A program made the translations under genes and the position numbers. From Nitrosospira sp. Nsp2 (GTDB lineage: Bacteria; Pseudomonadota; Gammaproteobacteria; Burkholderiales; Nitrosomonadaceae), in the NCBI RefSeq assembly GCF_003050965.1, contig NZ_QAOU01000002.1, positions 496,001 through 560,000 of the forward strand: a DNA stretch of 64,000 nt, given 5' to 3'. Numbering within the stretch: the first letter of the stretch is position 1; every line of letters begins with the position of its first letter. The notes under the pieces were generated by a model. That model saw only the letters and a list, made by a program, of their open reading frames with translations, made no database searches and was not told the origin of the DNA. Shown here one piece after another: positions 8,638 to 17,084 of this stretch.

Positions 8638-9060
8638 CTATAATCCGCGCACACTATTGGCCGGTTGACTATCGGACGCGTGCTTCTCCTGAAGCTTCGA
8701 AGCCGTTTGACGATGCACATTCGCCTCTTCTATAGTGGCGGTCACCGTCTGCTCGTGAGCGCGAATCAACGCTTCAGTATGCGATTGCAGGTCTTGGGCC
8801 TGTCTACCATAAAGATAGCTTTTATTCTGATATTGCTCCAGCAATTCCTTTTGTTCTTTCAATTTCGCCTGCACCTGAGCAGCAACATCTTCATAATGTT
8901 TCGCCACGGCCTCGTGGTCGCCCGAAGTTGTGGCATTCTGAGCAGCGGCGCGAATCTCGGGTGTGTCGACAGGCTGAGCCGCCGTTGCGGTAGAGCTCAG
9001 CAAAGCTAACGGCCCCATCACAGATAAAGCGGCGAAAATACGTACCAAATTTGTTTTCAT
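8638..9060 (-). CDS. Small periplasmic coiled-coil protein, paralogue A
   Basis: The 140-residue product has a signal peptide (KTNLVRIFAALSVMGPLALL, cleavage near ATAAQ) and a helical, Glu/Gln/Ala-rich body (VQAKLKEQKELLEQYQNKS, YLYGRQAQDLQSHTEALI) that should form a coiled coil. I do not recognise a named family. It is clearly paralogous to the gene at 14605-15030, sharing the first residues MKTNL, the KELLE-Y and KSYLYGRxAQDLQSHT blocks and the last residues GL. The two copies point outwards from the tRNA-Leu island, one to each side. Upstream, both share a conserved block (9118-9145 here). Probably an envelope protein; function unknown. Confidence 0.8.
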   Translation of the reverse strand: MKTNLVRIFAALSVMGPLALLSSTATAAQPVDTPEIRAAAQNATTSGDHEAVAKHYEDVAAQVQAKLKEQKELLEQYQNKSYLYGRQAQDLQSHTEALIRAHEQTVTATIEEANVHRQTASKLQEKHASDSQPANSVRGL

Positions 9061-9117
9061 GATGAGAATGAACCCATATAGAATTAATGTGAGTTCATCG
9101 TACTGCAGTCAATACCA

Positions 9118-9145
9118 TCAGTACATTGGGGAAACCATGGTTTTA
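9118..9145 (-). promoter_or_regulatory. Conserved upstream block of coiled-coil paralogue A
   Basis: On the minus strand the sequence AAACCATGGTTTCCCCAAT followed by GTACTGAT matches the block at 14526-14552 before paralogue B almost perfectly. The rest of the two leaders has diverged, so this block is likely a promoter or regulator site. Confidence 0.5.
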
Positions 9146-9356
9146 GACTAAGGGAAACCCTTATAAGCTGCTTTAGACCGGGGGAGTTTGTTTGAGCGTC
9201 GTTGGGTCTGGGCTGTCATGTTGCCTTAATGCTGTTCACCCCTCCCCATCAGCGGACCTTGACCTTATGCCCGCTCTAAACTCGGTAAAATTTTGCAGAC
9301 GTTTCCGTGTCTCCAGCGTCTCCGCTTGAGTTACAATAAAAAAACCTTACCCTACC

Positions 9357-9445
9357 GCCCGGATGGTGAAATCGGTAGACACAAGGGACTTAAAATCCCT
9401 CGGGCTTAATCGCCCATGCCGGTTCGATTCCGGCTCCGGGCACCA
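9357..9445 (+). tRNA. tRNA-Leu (anticodon UAA)
   Basis: GCCCGGA and TCCGGGC form the acceptor stem, the anticodon loop is CTTAAAA (anticodon TAA), a long variable arm (CGGGCTTAATCGCCC) follows as in class II tRNAs, the T-arm reads GCCGGTTCGATTCCGGC, and CCA is encoded. A 5-kb accessory block with defence genes and an integrase relic begins directly downstream, so the 3' end is a likely integration site. Confidence 0.97.
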
Positions 9446-9667
9446 AATTCAAGCACTTATAATGTAGATTTTCTCGCAGACTTTTTTGATCCCGTGTTTT
9501 GGGGCACTTACGGGACACTGGCCAAAGAAATTTGCATTTGAACCAGACAACTGAGAACCTTGAACTGCGGCCGGGAAGGTGGACCGCATTTCATGCTCCA
9601 ATACCAGCACGTCACGGCGTTATTGATGTGACAAATTGCTTGGCGATTGCTCGGCACCTAAACTTCC

Positions 9668-10336
9668 TCAGTGGTTTGGTAATTTGTATTTACCATTCTG
9701 AGCTGAGTCCAATAATTGCTCTTTTATTTTATCCATCAGTTCAATAATGTTATCGAACAACTCTTCAACATCATCTGACTTTACGTCGATAAATCGCCCA
9801 TGCGCTATTGCGTTCCGCTTGCTTACAAGCTTCGTATCGATGAGCATCCGTTTCAGCTCATAGCCTTGCCATGACAACCCCAGGGACTCATAAATATCGC
9901 GAAAAACATCGAACCACAAATTGCTCTTGGTATCCACGCCGTTTTTATATGGTATGTAACCACGACGGTCTCCGTGCTCTCGATAAAAGGAAGCCATGAG
10001 CCGATCGGCCTCAGCTCCAGTAACGTCACTTTGAGAAACATGCCGACGTGCAGCCAACGCCAAAAACGGGGATAACATTTCTTTGTTGGCAAGCCGCTGC
10101 AAGGCAACAAATTCCAAATAGGCCCCACATGCTGCCTTCACGAACCCTTCCCAATGCGCATATAGCATCGTGATGCAAGGTCTTAAGAGAGAAAGATCGT
10201 CCTCCCTAGCCACCCCAATTTTCCCGATACCCGATAAGAGTTTTTTACGTAATATACTTAACTCTTTTAATCGCCACACTCTCTCAGCATCCAGCGCATC
10301 TTGAAGCTGTGACAACGTTCGAAGAGTCTTGCTCAT
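9668..10336 (-). CDS. MAE_28990/MAE_18760-like HEPN nuclease
   Basis: This 222-residue helical protein carries KRNAIAHG near residue 175, an R-x4-H motif that is the RNase active site of HEPN domains. The region ITMLYAHWEGFVKAACGAYL is typical of the MAE_28990 group. Such HEPN proteins are found in toxin-antitoxin and phage-defence loci, commonly right after DUF262 proteins. Its ATG overlaps the stop of the upstream DUF262 gene by 4 bp (ATGA), so translation is coupled. It is expected to cut RNA when activated. The catalytic motif is intact although its partner is frameshifted. Confidence 0.8.
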   Translation of the reverse strand: MSKTLRTLSQLQDALDAERVWRLKELSILRKKLLSGIGKIGVAREDDLSLLRPCITMLYAHWEGFVKAACGAYLEFVALQRLANKEMLSPFLALAARRHVSQSDVTGAEADRLMASFYREHGDRRGYIPYKNGVDTKSNLWFDVFRDIYESLGLSWQGYELKRMLIDTKLVSKRNAIAHGRFIDVKSDDVEELFDNIIELMDKIKEQLLDSAQNGKYKLPNH

Positions 10337-11429
10337 TTTTTGAAATGCTTTCGTCCGAGCTCAACTAAACGAGGAATGCGTATTTTTGCGTTTGATCCGG
10401 AACCAACGTTAGCCAATAACAGCGGCATAGACCACATCTCTTTGATTTTCTGCCTAACAAGCGCAATGTCATTTTCGTCGTTCTCATCGTAGCTATCCAG
10501 GTTAAAACCTAGACCAACCGCAATGGGCTCAAACGCAGAATCGAGAAAGCGACCTTGGAATCTCTGGCCATTATATTTACGGAATGTGGATTCTCCAGTT
10601 GCGTTAAATAACAGGGTAAAAAGCTTTTCAAAACGTATTTTTTCATCGCTTGTCGCAATGTTCTGCTCGACGAAAAGTTTTTCAATGCTATCCGTCAAGT
10701 AGTCAGAAACATCCCTGCCGCCTAACTCGCTCCGGGACAAAGCAAAGTACTTTAAGGCCAGTTCCACATCGTAGCGCTCATCAAGAGCCCGGTCGGTTAG
10801 TGAAAGACATTCTTCAAATTTATCGAAGTGGCTAACCGCTTCCAACCATTCAAATGCCGCTAAATTCAACATCACCAGCAGGCAGTTTCTTACCTCTTGC
10901 TCTGACAAAAATGTTCCACCCGTATTCAACCGCTGAAACACCTCAAATTTAGCGTTCGCATCTGACTCCTTCTGGATAATTTCAACCTTGATTTCGAACG
11001 CTTGAAATCGAGCTGAAGCGATTTTGGAAGCGGTTTTGTGTTTTGGCTTGATTCCTCCCAAGCGATACCGTCGAGGCTGGGAAGTAGTTTTGTTCCAATC
11101 AATTTGAGCGGTGGCAATACCGCCCCTTGAGTGCCTTTTAGCTTTCCAACAAATTCAAGAATGGTTGATATTCTTTGTAAGCCATCAACCAACTCCCAAA
11201 CACCGTCGCTCCTCTGATAGACGAAAATTGCAGGTGTGGGAATGCCCAACAGAAACGATTCCACCAAACGCGACTTTTGCCCCTGAGTCCATCGGAAAAA
11301 TCTTTGGAAGTTTGGGTTAATGACCATTTCGTCGTTCTCGTAGAGATTTACGATCTCCCCGATGGACATTGGATACCCATCGGTTCTGAATTCTTTAACT
11401 CGAGCTTTTAGTTCTTCTAGAAGATCCAT
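10333..11429 (-). pseudogene. DUF262 (GmrS/ParB-like nuclease) gene with a frameshift
   Basis: Two overlapping frames give one DUF262 protein of about 365 aa. The first (start 11429) holds the core: NPNFQRFFRWTQGQKSRLVE and the ELVDGLQRISTI motif equivalent to DGQQR, up to LPKSLQLDFKR. The second continues from FEIKVEIIQKESDANAKF through EVFQRLNTGGTFLSEQE to the stop at 10333. The switch falls near 10995-11005, with no long homopolymer there. DUF262 proteins resemble ParB/GmrS, a DGQQR NTPase/nuclease used in defence against modified DNA. Together with the overlapping HEPN gene it forms a known two-gene defence pairing. The frameshift may be real inactivation or a sequencing error. Confidence 0.8.
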
Positions 11430-11662
11430 TTGGGCCGTTTAGTAGGATAAATACGTTTAATTACAAATAATATTAAAGCTCTGTTTAACTTGTTAAAAGA
11501 TACGGAAGGGGGGACACCACCTTATATCCTGCGGATACAGGAAGTTCCTATGCGACCTTAATCGGCCTGGCTATTGTGGGGAGACCAGACGCTTACGCTC
11601 AAAGCACTCAGCGGCGCATTTTTCGTCACGTCCAATGACTGCAGCGTTCGACTCGGCATTAT
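11430..11662. other. Spacer between the SEFIR gene and the DUF262 operon
   Basis: The AT-rich part next to 11430-11480 should hold the promoter of the DUF262-HEPN operon. Nothing else is recognised. Confidence 0.4.
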
Positions 11663-13225
11663 TCATGGTTTCGTGGCGATCTCGTTAAATCCAAGCAGTC
11701 CAGAAGGACCAAAGGATGTGCCCTCCCATCTAGGGATGCGTTGACGCTCTGTACGGAATCCTTCCAGAAGCGGCAAAAGAGCATCCTTGGACTCCACTCC
11801 TAGGAGAATCTTTACTTTTTCGAAATAAATTGCTGACCTGGAGCGTGCGAATACTTCAAAAGATCCGGGATGCTGACTGGCTACATACAAGAGAGTTTCT
11901 GGCCACCAATGCCACTGATCATTTGGCCTGTCAAGGTTGCCACGCATGAAGAGAATAAAGTCCGCCTGCATTAGATACCGGAACTCGACTCCCGATCCTT
12001 TCGAGCGTTGTTCGAGTAGGTCGGCTCGAAGAGATAGTCGACGTAGACCGAGTCTTTTGTTTCTATACTCGAGCGACTTCACGTGTTGGCCGAAGACCTC
12101 AAACGGAACCATCGGCTCCTTGCTGTACTTTGAGTAGCCGGATACGTAGTATCCGTTTGCCATGAGAAAGTTTGCAGATTCGAATCTTTCAGCGCGAATT
12201 AATGTTGCTAAGGCGTAGAGGAATAGTTCGTGAACGATAAATTTGAAATTATCAACATCCCATTCTCTATAGCTGCCAGCGTTCTGCTGCTGCTCGAGGT
12301 AGGGAATGAGGCGTTCAAAGAAGCGGTGAATCGCTGTATGAGTTTCGTACGAATCTCGGTATAGAGCAATATTCACGAATAACTCAATAGCTTCGTTTCT
12401 ATAAGGTAAGAATGTCTCAATGTTTTGAATTACCTCGTCGTCAAACGGATCAATTGATGCGTCGATTCGGAATTTCTCTAACTCGTTCGCAAGCGTTGTC
12501 AGATACTCGATCGTTACGGCGTCGGAGTTGCCACGCCCGTTCTTTATTGCGTCAAGTGCACGCTTCTGACGCGACGAAGTACCTAATGAAACCTGTCGCT
12601 GTTCCTCCGAGAGAAAACCTGGTTTTTGACCGAGACCAGGCTTTCTGTAAAGTGGTTGCTCATACACCCAGCGAATCAGCTTCTCAAAGTTTTCGCCCGC
12701 GGTACCAGCATCACTGAAGTCGATGTAAATGCGAGAATGGTAATAGGCTGGGAGATATGCCTTTCCTTCGTCATCTCGCTCCTTGACGACTGCGACAAAT
12801 TTATCTTGCGCTTGGCTAGTATAGATTTCCGGTGAGATGATCTGAGTTTCGGTTCCAACTCCACCGCTTCTGCCGTCGGCCTTCTGAACATAAACCTTGT
12901 CGCAGATGAGCGCCACCTTTTTTATTTCTGGGTCGGAAACCATACGTTCCATGAAGACATGGGCGTCGTGGCCTTCTTTGAGATCCCACTTGTCGAGGAT
13001 CACATCGATACCAGACTCTCGCAAATCAGTAGCAAGCTGAACGACCCAAGCTTCATGATCTTGGCTCGTCCAACTATAGGAAATGAAGAGCTTCGGATTG
13101 CACACCTTAACATCCTCTTTGTCGTTTTTTACAAGGCGACTGTTTTTCGCCCCAACCACAACTCGGCCTCTGGACTTCGCTTCCATCTCTATGGGGTAAG
13201 CGATCAACAAACTCAGATTTTCCAT
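11663..13225 (-). CDS. SEFIR (TIR-like) domain protein, probable defence effector
   Basis: In this 520-residue protein residues about 44-200 form a SEFIR domain, a relative of TIR: KLFISYSWTSQDHEAWVVQL, ESGIDVILDKWDLKEGHDAH, KKVALICDKVYVQKADG and GVGTETQIISPEIY. The remaining 320 residues are helical, with no known enzyme or repeat domain that I recognise. Bacterial SEFIR/TIR proteins are often found in antiphage islands, where the TIR fold cleaves NAD+ or signals. There is no membrane segment. It lies upstream of, and on the same strand as, the DUF262-HEPN pair, in the tRNA-Leu island. The start is uncertain: ATG 13225 is weakly served, and a nine-codon frame with a perfect ribosome binding site overlaps it; ATG 13186 is an alternative. 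Confidence 0.75.
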   Translation of the reverse strand: MENLSLLIAYPIEMEAKSRGRVVVGAKNSRLVKNDKEDVKVCNPKLFISYSWTSQDHEAWVVQLATDLRESGIDVILDKWDLKEGHDAHVFMERMVSDPEIKKVALICDKVYVQKADGRSGGVGTETQIISPEIYTSQAQDKFVAVVKERDDEGKAYLPAYYHSRIYIDFSDAGTAGENFEKLIRWVYEQPLYRKPGLGQKPGFLSEEQRQVSLGTSSRQKRALDAIKNGRGNSDAVTIEYLTTLANELEKFRIDASIDPFDDEVIQNIETFLPYRNEAIELFVNIALYRDSYETHTAIHRFFERLIPYLEQQQNAGSYREWDVDNFKFIVHELFLYALATLIRAERFESANFLMANGYYVSGYSKYSKEPMVPFEVFGQHVKSLEYRNKRLGLRRLSLRADLLEQRSKGSGVEFRYLMQADFILFMRGNLDRPNDQWHWWPETLLYVASQHPGSFEVFARSRSAIYFEKVKILLGVESKDALLPLLEGFRTERQRIPRWEGTSFGPSGLLGFNEIATKP

Positions 13226-13242
13226 TTTGCCTTCTCACCCAT
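13213..13242 (-). other. Nine-codon leader frame overlapping the SEFIR start
   Basis: GAGGAGGTA stands directly before ATG 13242, which opens MGEKAKWKI and stops at 13213. The SEFIR ATG (13225) lies inside it, out of frame. This could be a translational-coupling leader, or a sign that the annotated N-terminus carries a frameshift. Confidence 0.35.
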
Positions 13243-13323
13243 TACCTCCTCAAGGAATTGTCACCACGGTCTCCTTCGAACTTAAGAAATATACCGAGCT
13301 TCGGAAGAGGGAATCCTAATTCG

Positions 13324-13721
13324 CTACACAGGCGATGCTTCCGTAAGTCGGTTTATCTCTGCGGCAATCCGCGTCCTATTATTCACATCGATATTTTCTA
13401 ACTGTTTTTCATGTTTGCCATCAGTTATTGCTGGAAAGCCCCCCATTTCCCGGAACAAATCTTGGCTTTATGAAAGCCTTCAAAGATTTTCAGCTACCCG
13501 CCAAAAACAGTACAAAAATCTTTTATTTTTGCATACTCATGATAAACACGCTGCTCCCAACCCACCATCTGCTGATGTACTTCGAGCGGCAGTAATAGTC
13601 CTGTAGAAAGTGCTATTGACTTGAACATATCCGGTAACGGCCGCAACGTTCTTGCCTGAAGCTGGGTTATATGAGAAAAAATCATTTTTGTTGCCGCTAT
13701 GCCGTGAGAGGTAACAGTCAC
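13324..13721 (-). other. Two short minus-strand frames of unknown origin
   Basis: A 75-codon frame (13494-13721) encodes an amphipathic sequence with LSTGLLLPLEVHQQMVGWEQ. A 40-codon frame (13324-13446) encodes NNRTRIAAEINRLTEA. Neither resembles a family I can name. They may be parts of one decayed small gene. Ribosome binding sites are weak. Confidence 0.25.
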
Positions 13722-13919
13722 CGTAGCTTCTGCTTATTTATAACAGCGGAAAAAAATCCTTTTTCTTAGAACAGCCCCATGAATGCCCCATTACCGCGTC
13801 TGCCACGTTATTTATTATTGCTGTTACTGAACATTTTACGAAGCACTCGAGGGATTTAATATCCCTTGTTGCTATTTATTGGCTTCGTATGGTGTTTGGG
13901 ATATCTTAACGGGGCAGCA

Positions 13920-14191
13920 ATGGCAAATATTGAGAAATGTATTTCCGGGAACGGCAAGACTGCGTACCGGTAAAGGTGAGACTAAAAGGTTTCCCTATTC
14001 AATCCACGACTTTCGAGCGGCTGACGGATACTAGGAAATGGGCACAGGATACCGAATCGGCAATTCGCAGTAGCCGCCACTTTAAAACTTCCGAGGCGAA
14101 ACGCCATACACTGGCCATTGGTAGATCGCTCCATAAAAACGGTTACTTGGTGAGATGGGCACGAAGGCAACTGATCTGGAATGGGATTTAG
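13920..14191 (+). pseudogene. Tyrosine integrase relic (N-terminal arm-binding part)
   Basis: ATG 13920 opens MANIEKCISGNGKTAYR, hits a stop, and the frame shifts to VKVRLKGFPIQSTTFERLTD, then RKWAQDTESAIRSSRHFKTS and EAKRHTLA. This is the characteristic N-terminus of phage-type tyrosine recombinases (VRLKGFP, TFER, A..WA...E). The catalytic domain is missing. It marks the far end of the tRNA-Leu island and suggests that an integrative element once carried the defence genes. A terminator follows at 14284. Confidence 0.75.
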
Positions 14192-14283
14192 GCAACAGGC
14201 CTGTACTTTCTCCCCCGGTTCCCTTGCTTGGCTGATCTCTGCTAGCGCTTGAGAAAGCACCAGTGCTGTGGCTTTCCCTGATC

Positions 14284-14305
14284 AACCCGCTTCGGCGGTT
14301 TTTTA
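14284..14305 (+). terminator. Rho-independent terminator
   Basis: AAC-CCGC-TTCG-GCGG-TT followed by TTTTATT on the plus strand, downstream of the integrase relic. Confidence 0.6.
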
Positions 14306-14525
14306 TTGCCTGCGGAGAAGTGTCGCCAAGGCCAAGGCGTCAGATAAATACAAGGGACGAAAACCAAATGACGGGTATGAGTTATAAGATTTGATACTTT
14401 AGTCATATATAAGTGGACAAAGTAAAGAACCTTTGCTAAGCTGTTCTTATGTGGACAGTGCAAATCAGGTTTACGTAGGCAGCACGTTGTTATGTTTTTA
14501 TTCCTAATAGTTTTCCCTAGCAAAA

Positions 14526-14552
14526 AACCAAGGTTTCCCCAATATACTGATT
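14526..14552 (+). promoter_or_regulatory. Conserved upstream block of coiled-coil paralogue B
   Basis: AAACCAAGGTTTCCCCAAT followed by ATACTGAT matches the block upstream of paralogue A (9118-9145). It lies about 55 bp before the start codon. Confidence 0.5.
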
Positions 14553-14604
14553 CCATTAGCTGGATTAGGATGAAACTACCTATCCCCTTTGAATCATTGC
14601 GATC

Positions 14605-15030
14605 ATGAAAACAAATTTGGCGAATCTTATGGCAGCGTTATCAATGGCGGGCCTGCTCGCTTCGCTGAGTCCTGTTGTGATGGCATCCGAGCCTGTTGAG
14701 GCTGCCGTGATCCGTGTGGCAGCCGAGGGTGCGACTACGCAAGACGATCATGACGCCTTGGCAAAGCTATATGAAGACGCCGCAACAGAATTGCAGGCAA
14801 AGGTAGCGGAAACAAAGGAGCTGCTCGAACACTATGAGGATAAAAGCTATCTTTATGGCAGGCGGGCTCAGGATCTGCAATCGCATACCCATGCATTAAT
14901 CCGCAACTACGAGAAGTCTGTCAGGAAAAATCTGCAAGCCGCCGCGATGCACCGACAGATCGCTGGAAGGCTCAAAGAAAACCATGCCTCCGCAGAAGCC
15001 AGCATGCCTGAGGCGCTGAGTGGACTATAA
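14605..15030 (+). CDS. Small periplasmic coiled-coil protein, paralogue B
   Basis: The 141-residue protein has a signal peptide (LANLMAALSMAGLLASLSPV, cleavage near VMASEP) and an Ala/Glu/Lys-rich helical body (AKVAETKELLEHYEDKSYLY, GRRAQDLQSHTHALIRNYEK). It is the paralogue of the gene at 8638-9060; about half of the residues agree, with the KSYLYGRxAQDLQSHT block best kept. I recognise no named family. It probably acts in the periplasm, where helices of this kind bind the envelope or other proteins. Expression may be controlled through the conserved block at 14526-14552. Function unknown. Confidence 0.8.
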   Translation: MKTNLANLMAALSMAGLLASLSPVVMASEPVEAAVIRVAAEGATTQDDHDALAKLYEDAATELQAKVAETKELLEHYEDKSYLYGRRAQDLQSHTHALIRNYEKSVRKNLQAAAMHRQIAGRLKENHASAEASMPEALSGL

Positions 15031-15108
15031 GAGAGTCTTGATAGATCCATCAGTTCCGGCTGAGACAGCCTGCCAACACACATCTTAATCGCCACACTAG
15101 AGGAAACC

Positions 15109-15150
15109 ATGAACGTAGACGACATTTCTAAAAGTGCGAAGACTGGCTAA
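15109..15150 (+). other. Thirteen-codon frame, possibly a truncated gene start
   Basis: AGAGGAAACC precedes ATG 15109, which encodes MNVDDISKSAKTG and stops at 15150, inside the stop region of the convergent dioxygenase gene. It may be the stub of a second gene of the coiled-coil operon cut when the phenol operon arrived. Confidence 0.3.
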
Positions 15151-15824
15151 CCTCGGAATACGATATCGAATTCCGCGACCATGAAGTCGGGCTCCTCCCG
15201 GGACGGGCTGAGCTTTACAATCAGTGCTTCCGGATCAAGGACGCTCTGCAGAAATCGGTCCTTTGAGATATACGGATCTCCCTCGAAATACAGCTGTGAA
15301 ATCAACTCGTCGCGTTTGCCTCTCACATCGAAGTGAATATGAGCTGGCCGAATCATGCCTGGTGCAGCGGGGTAATGAAGCGGCTTTATAGTTTTGAACT
15401 GATAGCGGCCATCGGCGCCGGTAGTGACTGCCCCGAAACCCTCAAAGTTGGGATCGAGCGGCGCTGGGTTCGTGTCATCAGGATGAGCGTAGCGTCCTGC
15501 GGAATTGGCTTGCCAGATTTCGACATCGGCTCCCGCAACCGGTCTCCCGTGGGGGTCGATCACGCGGCCCCTGACAATGAGAAGCTCTCCCTTGGCGCGT
15601 TCCGAGCCTCCCGGGACCCGGGTTAGGTCCCCGCTGCGATTGGGCTTGCTCATGATAGGATAAAATGGACCCAGGATCTGGTCTTGTGTCCGCCTTAGCG
15701 TCATCTGGGCAAGAACAGAACTTATGGGGGCGAGCATACCGGCAGCGAGTAGAGCTGCTGAGGCTTTCAGAACGGTGCGCCGACCAGGTGTTGTCCGCCT
15801 TGGCGTTGGCCTGTCAAACTTCAT
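15147..15824 (-). CDS. Tat-exported intradiol ring-cleavage dioxygenase-like protein
   Basis: The 225-residue protein opens with a twin-arginine signal (GRRTVLKASAALLAAGMLAP). The rest is an intradiol dioxygenase fold: QILGPFYPIM, GRVIDPHGRPVAGADVEIWQ, then the iron-ligand positions in AGRYAHPDD (Tyr) and PLHYPAAPGMIRPAHIHFDV (Tyr, His, His). The family opens catechol or protocatechuate rings with Fe3+. A periplasmic form is unusual; Tat export fits a folded metalloprotein. Start chosen at 15824 (AGGAATATT before ATG) because the signal begins there. It is the last gene of a five-gene operon, 62 bp after the alcohol dehydrogenase. The exact substrate cannot be told from sequence. Confidence 0.85.
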   Translation of the reverse strand: MKFDRPTPRRTTPGRRTVLKASAALLAAGMLAPISSVLAQMTLRRTQDQILGPFYPIMSKPNRSGDLTRVPGGSERAKGELLIVRGRVIDPHGRPVAGADVEIWQANSAGRYAHPDDTNPAPLDPNFEGFGAVTTGADGRYQFKTIKPLHYPAAPGMIRPAHIHFDVRGKRDELISQLYFEGDPYISKDRFLQSVLDPEALIVKLSPSREEPDFMVAEFDIVFRG

Positions 15825-15886
15825 AATATTCCTCAAGGATATCTGATTAAATTGGCATACTCCTGATGGGATGCCCGCATGCTGAA

Positions 15887-17005
15887 TCATCCCTCACTGG
15901 CGGCCAGACGGATGACAGGCTTGATAGTGACGCCCTTCTCGCTGTCTTCTGCTGCCTGGTTGATCTGGTCGAGCGTATAGAATTTCACCAGCTTGTCGAA
16001 AGGAAACCTTCCCTGCATATAAAGCTCGACCAACGCCGGAATGAAAAGATCCGGCTTGCTTTCACCTTCTATAATGCCAATGATGCGCTTGCCAGCCGTC
16101 ATCACATCATTGACGTCGAAACTCGCCTCGGTGCCCAGGGCGGGCGCGCCAACTATGCCGCAGGTCCCGCCGATCGATAGCGCATCAATCGCCTGGCGAA
16201 GAACTGCGGGCCGGCCGCTTGACTCGAGCGTGAAATCGGCACCTCCCCCGGTAATTTCACCCACCGCTGTTATCGGGTCAGTTTCGCGGCTGTTCACGGT
16301 ATGAGTGGCGCCGAGTTCCTTCGCAAGCTCCAGGCGGGAAGGAACTACGTCGGAGACAATAATTGTCGTTGCACCCGCCACACGTGCCGCCATGACTGCG
16401 CTCAATCCAACCGCCCCACCGCCAAAGGTTGCGAAACTGCTGCCGGGCGTGACTTTAAGCGCATTGATGACCGCTCCGGCCCCGGTCTGGATGCCGCAGC
16501 CCAGCGGACCCAGTAACTCGAGGGGCGCATCGCGCGGCACCCTGATGACGTTACGCTCGTGCACCAGCGCCAAGGTCCCGAAAGACGATTGCCCGAAGAA
16601 ATGGTCGTGAATTGGCCTTCCCCCAGCTTCGCAAGTGGCTGTGCTCCCGTCCTCCCGCGCGCCGCCAAAATTGAGCGGGTAAAAATTCTCACAATAGGTT
16701 AGGTCTCCCCGCAGGCAGGGTTTGCAGTGCCCGCACCACATATAGGTCAGCACCACGTGGTCTCCTGCCTTGACCTTTTTCACACTGCCGCCCACCTCTT
16801 CAACCACGCCCGCGCCTTCATGCCCGAGCACGATCGGTAGCGGCACATCGTAGAGCTGGTCGCGCGCAACCATATCGGTATGGCACATGCCGGTCGCCAC
16901 TACCCGCACCAGCACCTCGTCCGGCCTCGGCTCATCCAGGAACAGTTTCTCGACCTGGAAAGGGCCGCCCTTCTGGCGTATTGTTGCCCCCGTGATCTCT
17001 CTCAT
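15887..17005 (-). CDS. Zinc-dependent (aryl-)alcohol dehydrogenase
   Basis: The 372-residue protein is a class III-like medium-chain dehydrogenase. It has catalytic zinc ligands in GMCHTDMV, GHEGAGVV and LGCGIQTGAG, four cysteines for the structural zinc (CGHCKPCLRGDLTYC), and a nucleotide-binding segment (ATFGGGAVGLSAVMAARVAG). Such enzymes oxidise aromatic alcohols, e.g. benzyl, vanillyl or 4-hydroxybenzyl alcohol, to aldehydes with NAD+. In this operon it would act on the alcohol made by the upstream flavocytochrome. It has no export signal, so it works in the cytoplasm, while cytochrome and dioxygenase are exported. Gap to the flavoprotein gene: 79 bp. Confidence 0.9.
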   Translation of the reverse strand: MREITGATIRQKGGPFQVEKLFLDEPRPDEVLVRVVATGMCHTDMVARDQLYDVPLPIVLGHEGAGVVEEVGGSVKKVKAGDHVVLTYMWCGHCKPCLRGDLTYCENFYPLNFGGAREDGSTATCEAGGRPIHDHFFGQSSFGTLALVHERNVIRVPRDAPLELLGPLGCGIQTGAGAVINALKVTPGSSFATFGGGAVGLSAVMAARVAGATTIIVSDVVPSRLELAKELGATHTVNSRETDPITAVGEITGGGADFTLESSGRPAVLRQAIDALSIGGTCGIVGAPALGTEASFDVNDVMTAGKRIIGIIEGESKPDLFIPALVELYMQGRFPFDKLVKFYTLDQINQAAEDSEKGVTIKPVIRLAASEG

Positions 17006-17084
17006 CCCTGGTCTCCGATATGCCTCATTCGGTTAACTTCGAAAAAGATTTTAGGCAGCATGGGACAATCCGCATGCGGCTCGG

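Noticed and set aside
9480-9530. CCCGT...ACGGG inverted repeat next to tRNA-Leu considered as attachment site
   Set aside because: No second copy of it or of the tRNA-Leu 3' end was found near the integrase relic at 14 kb.
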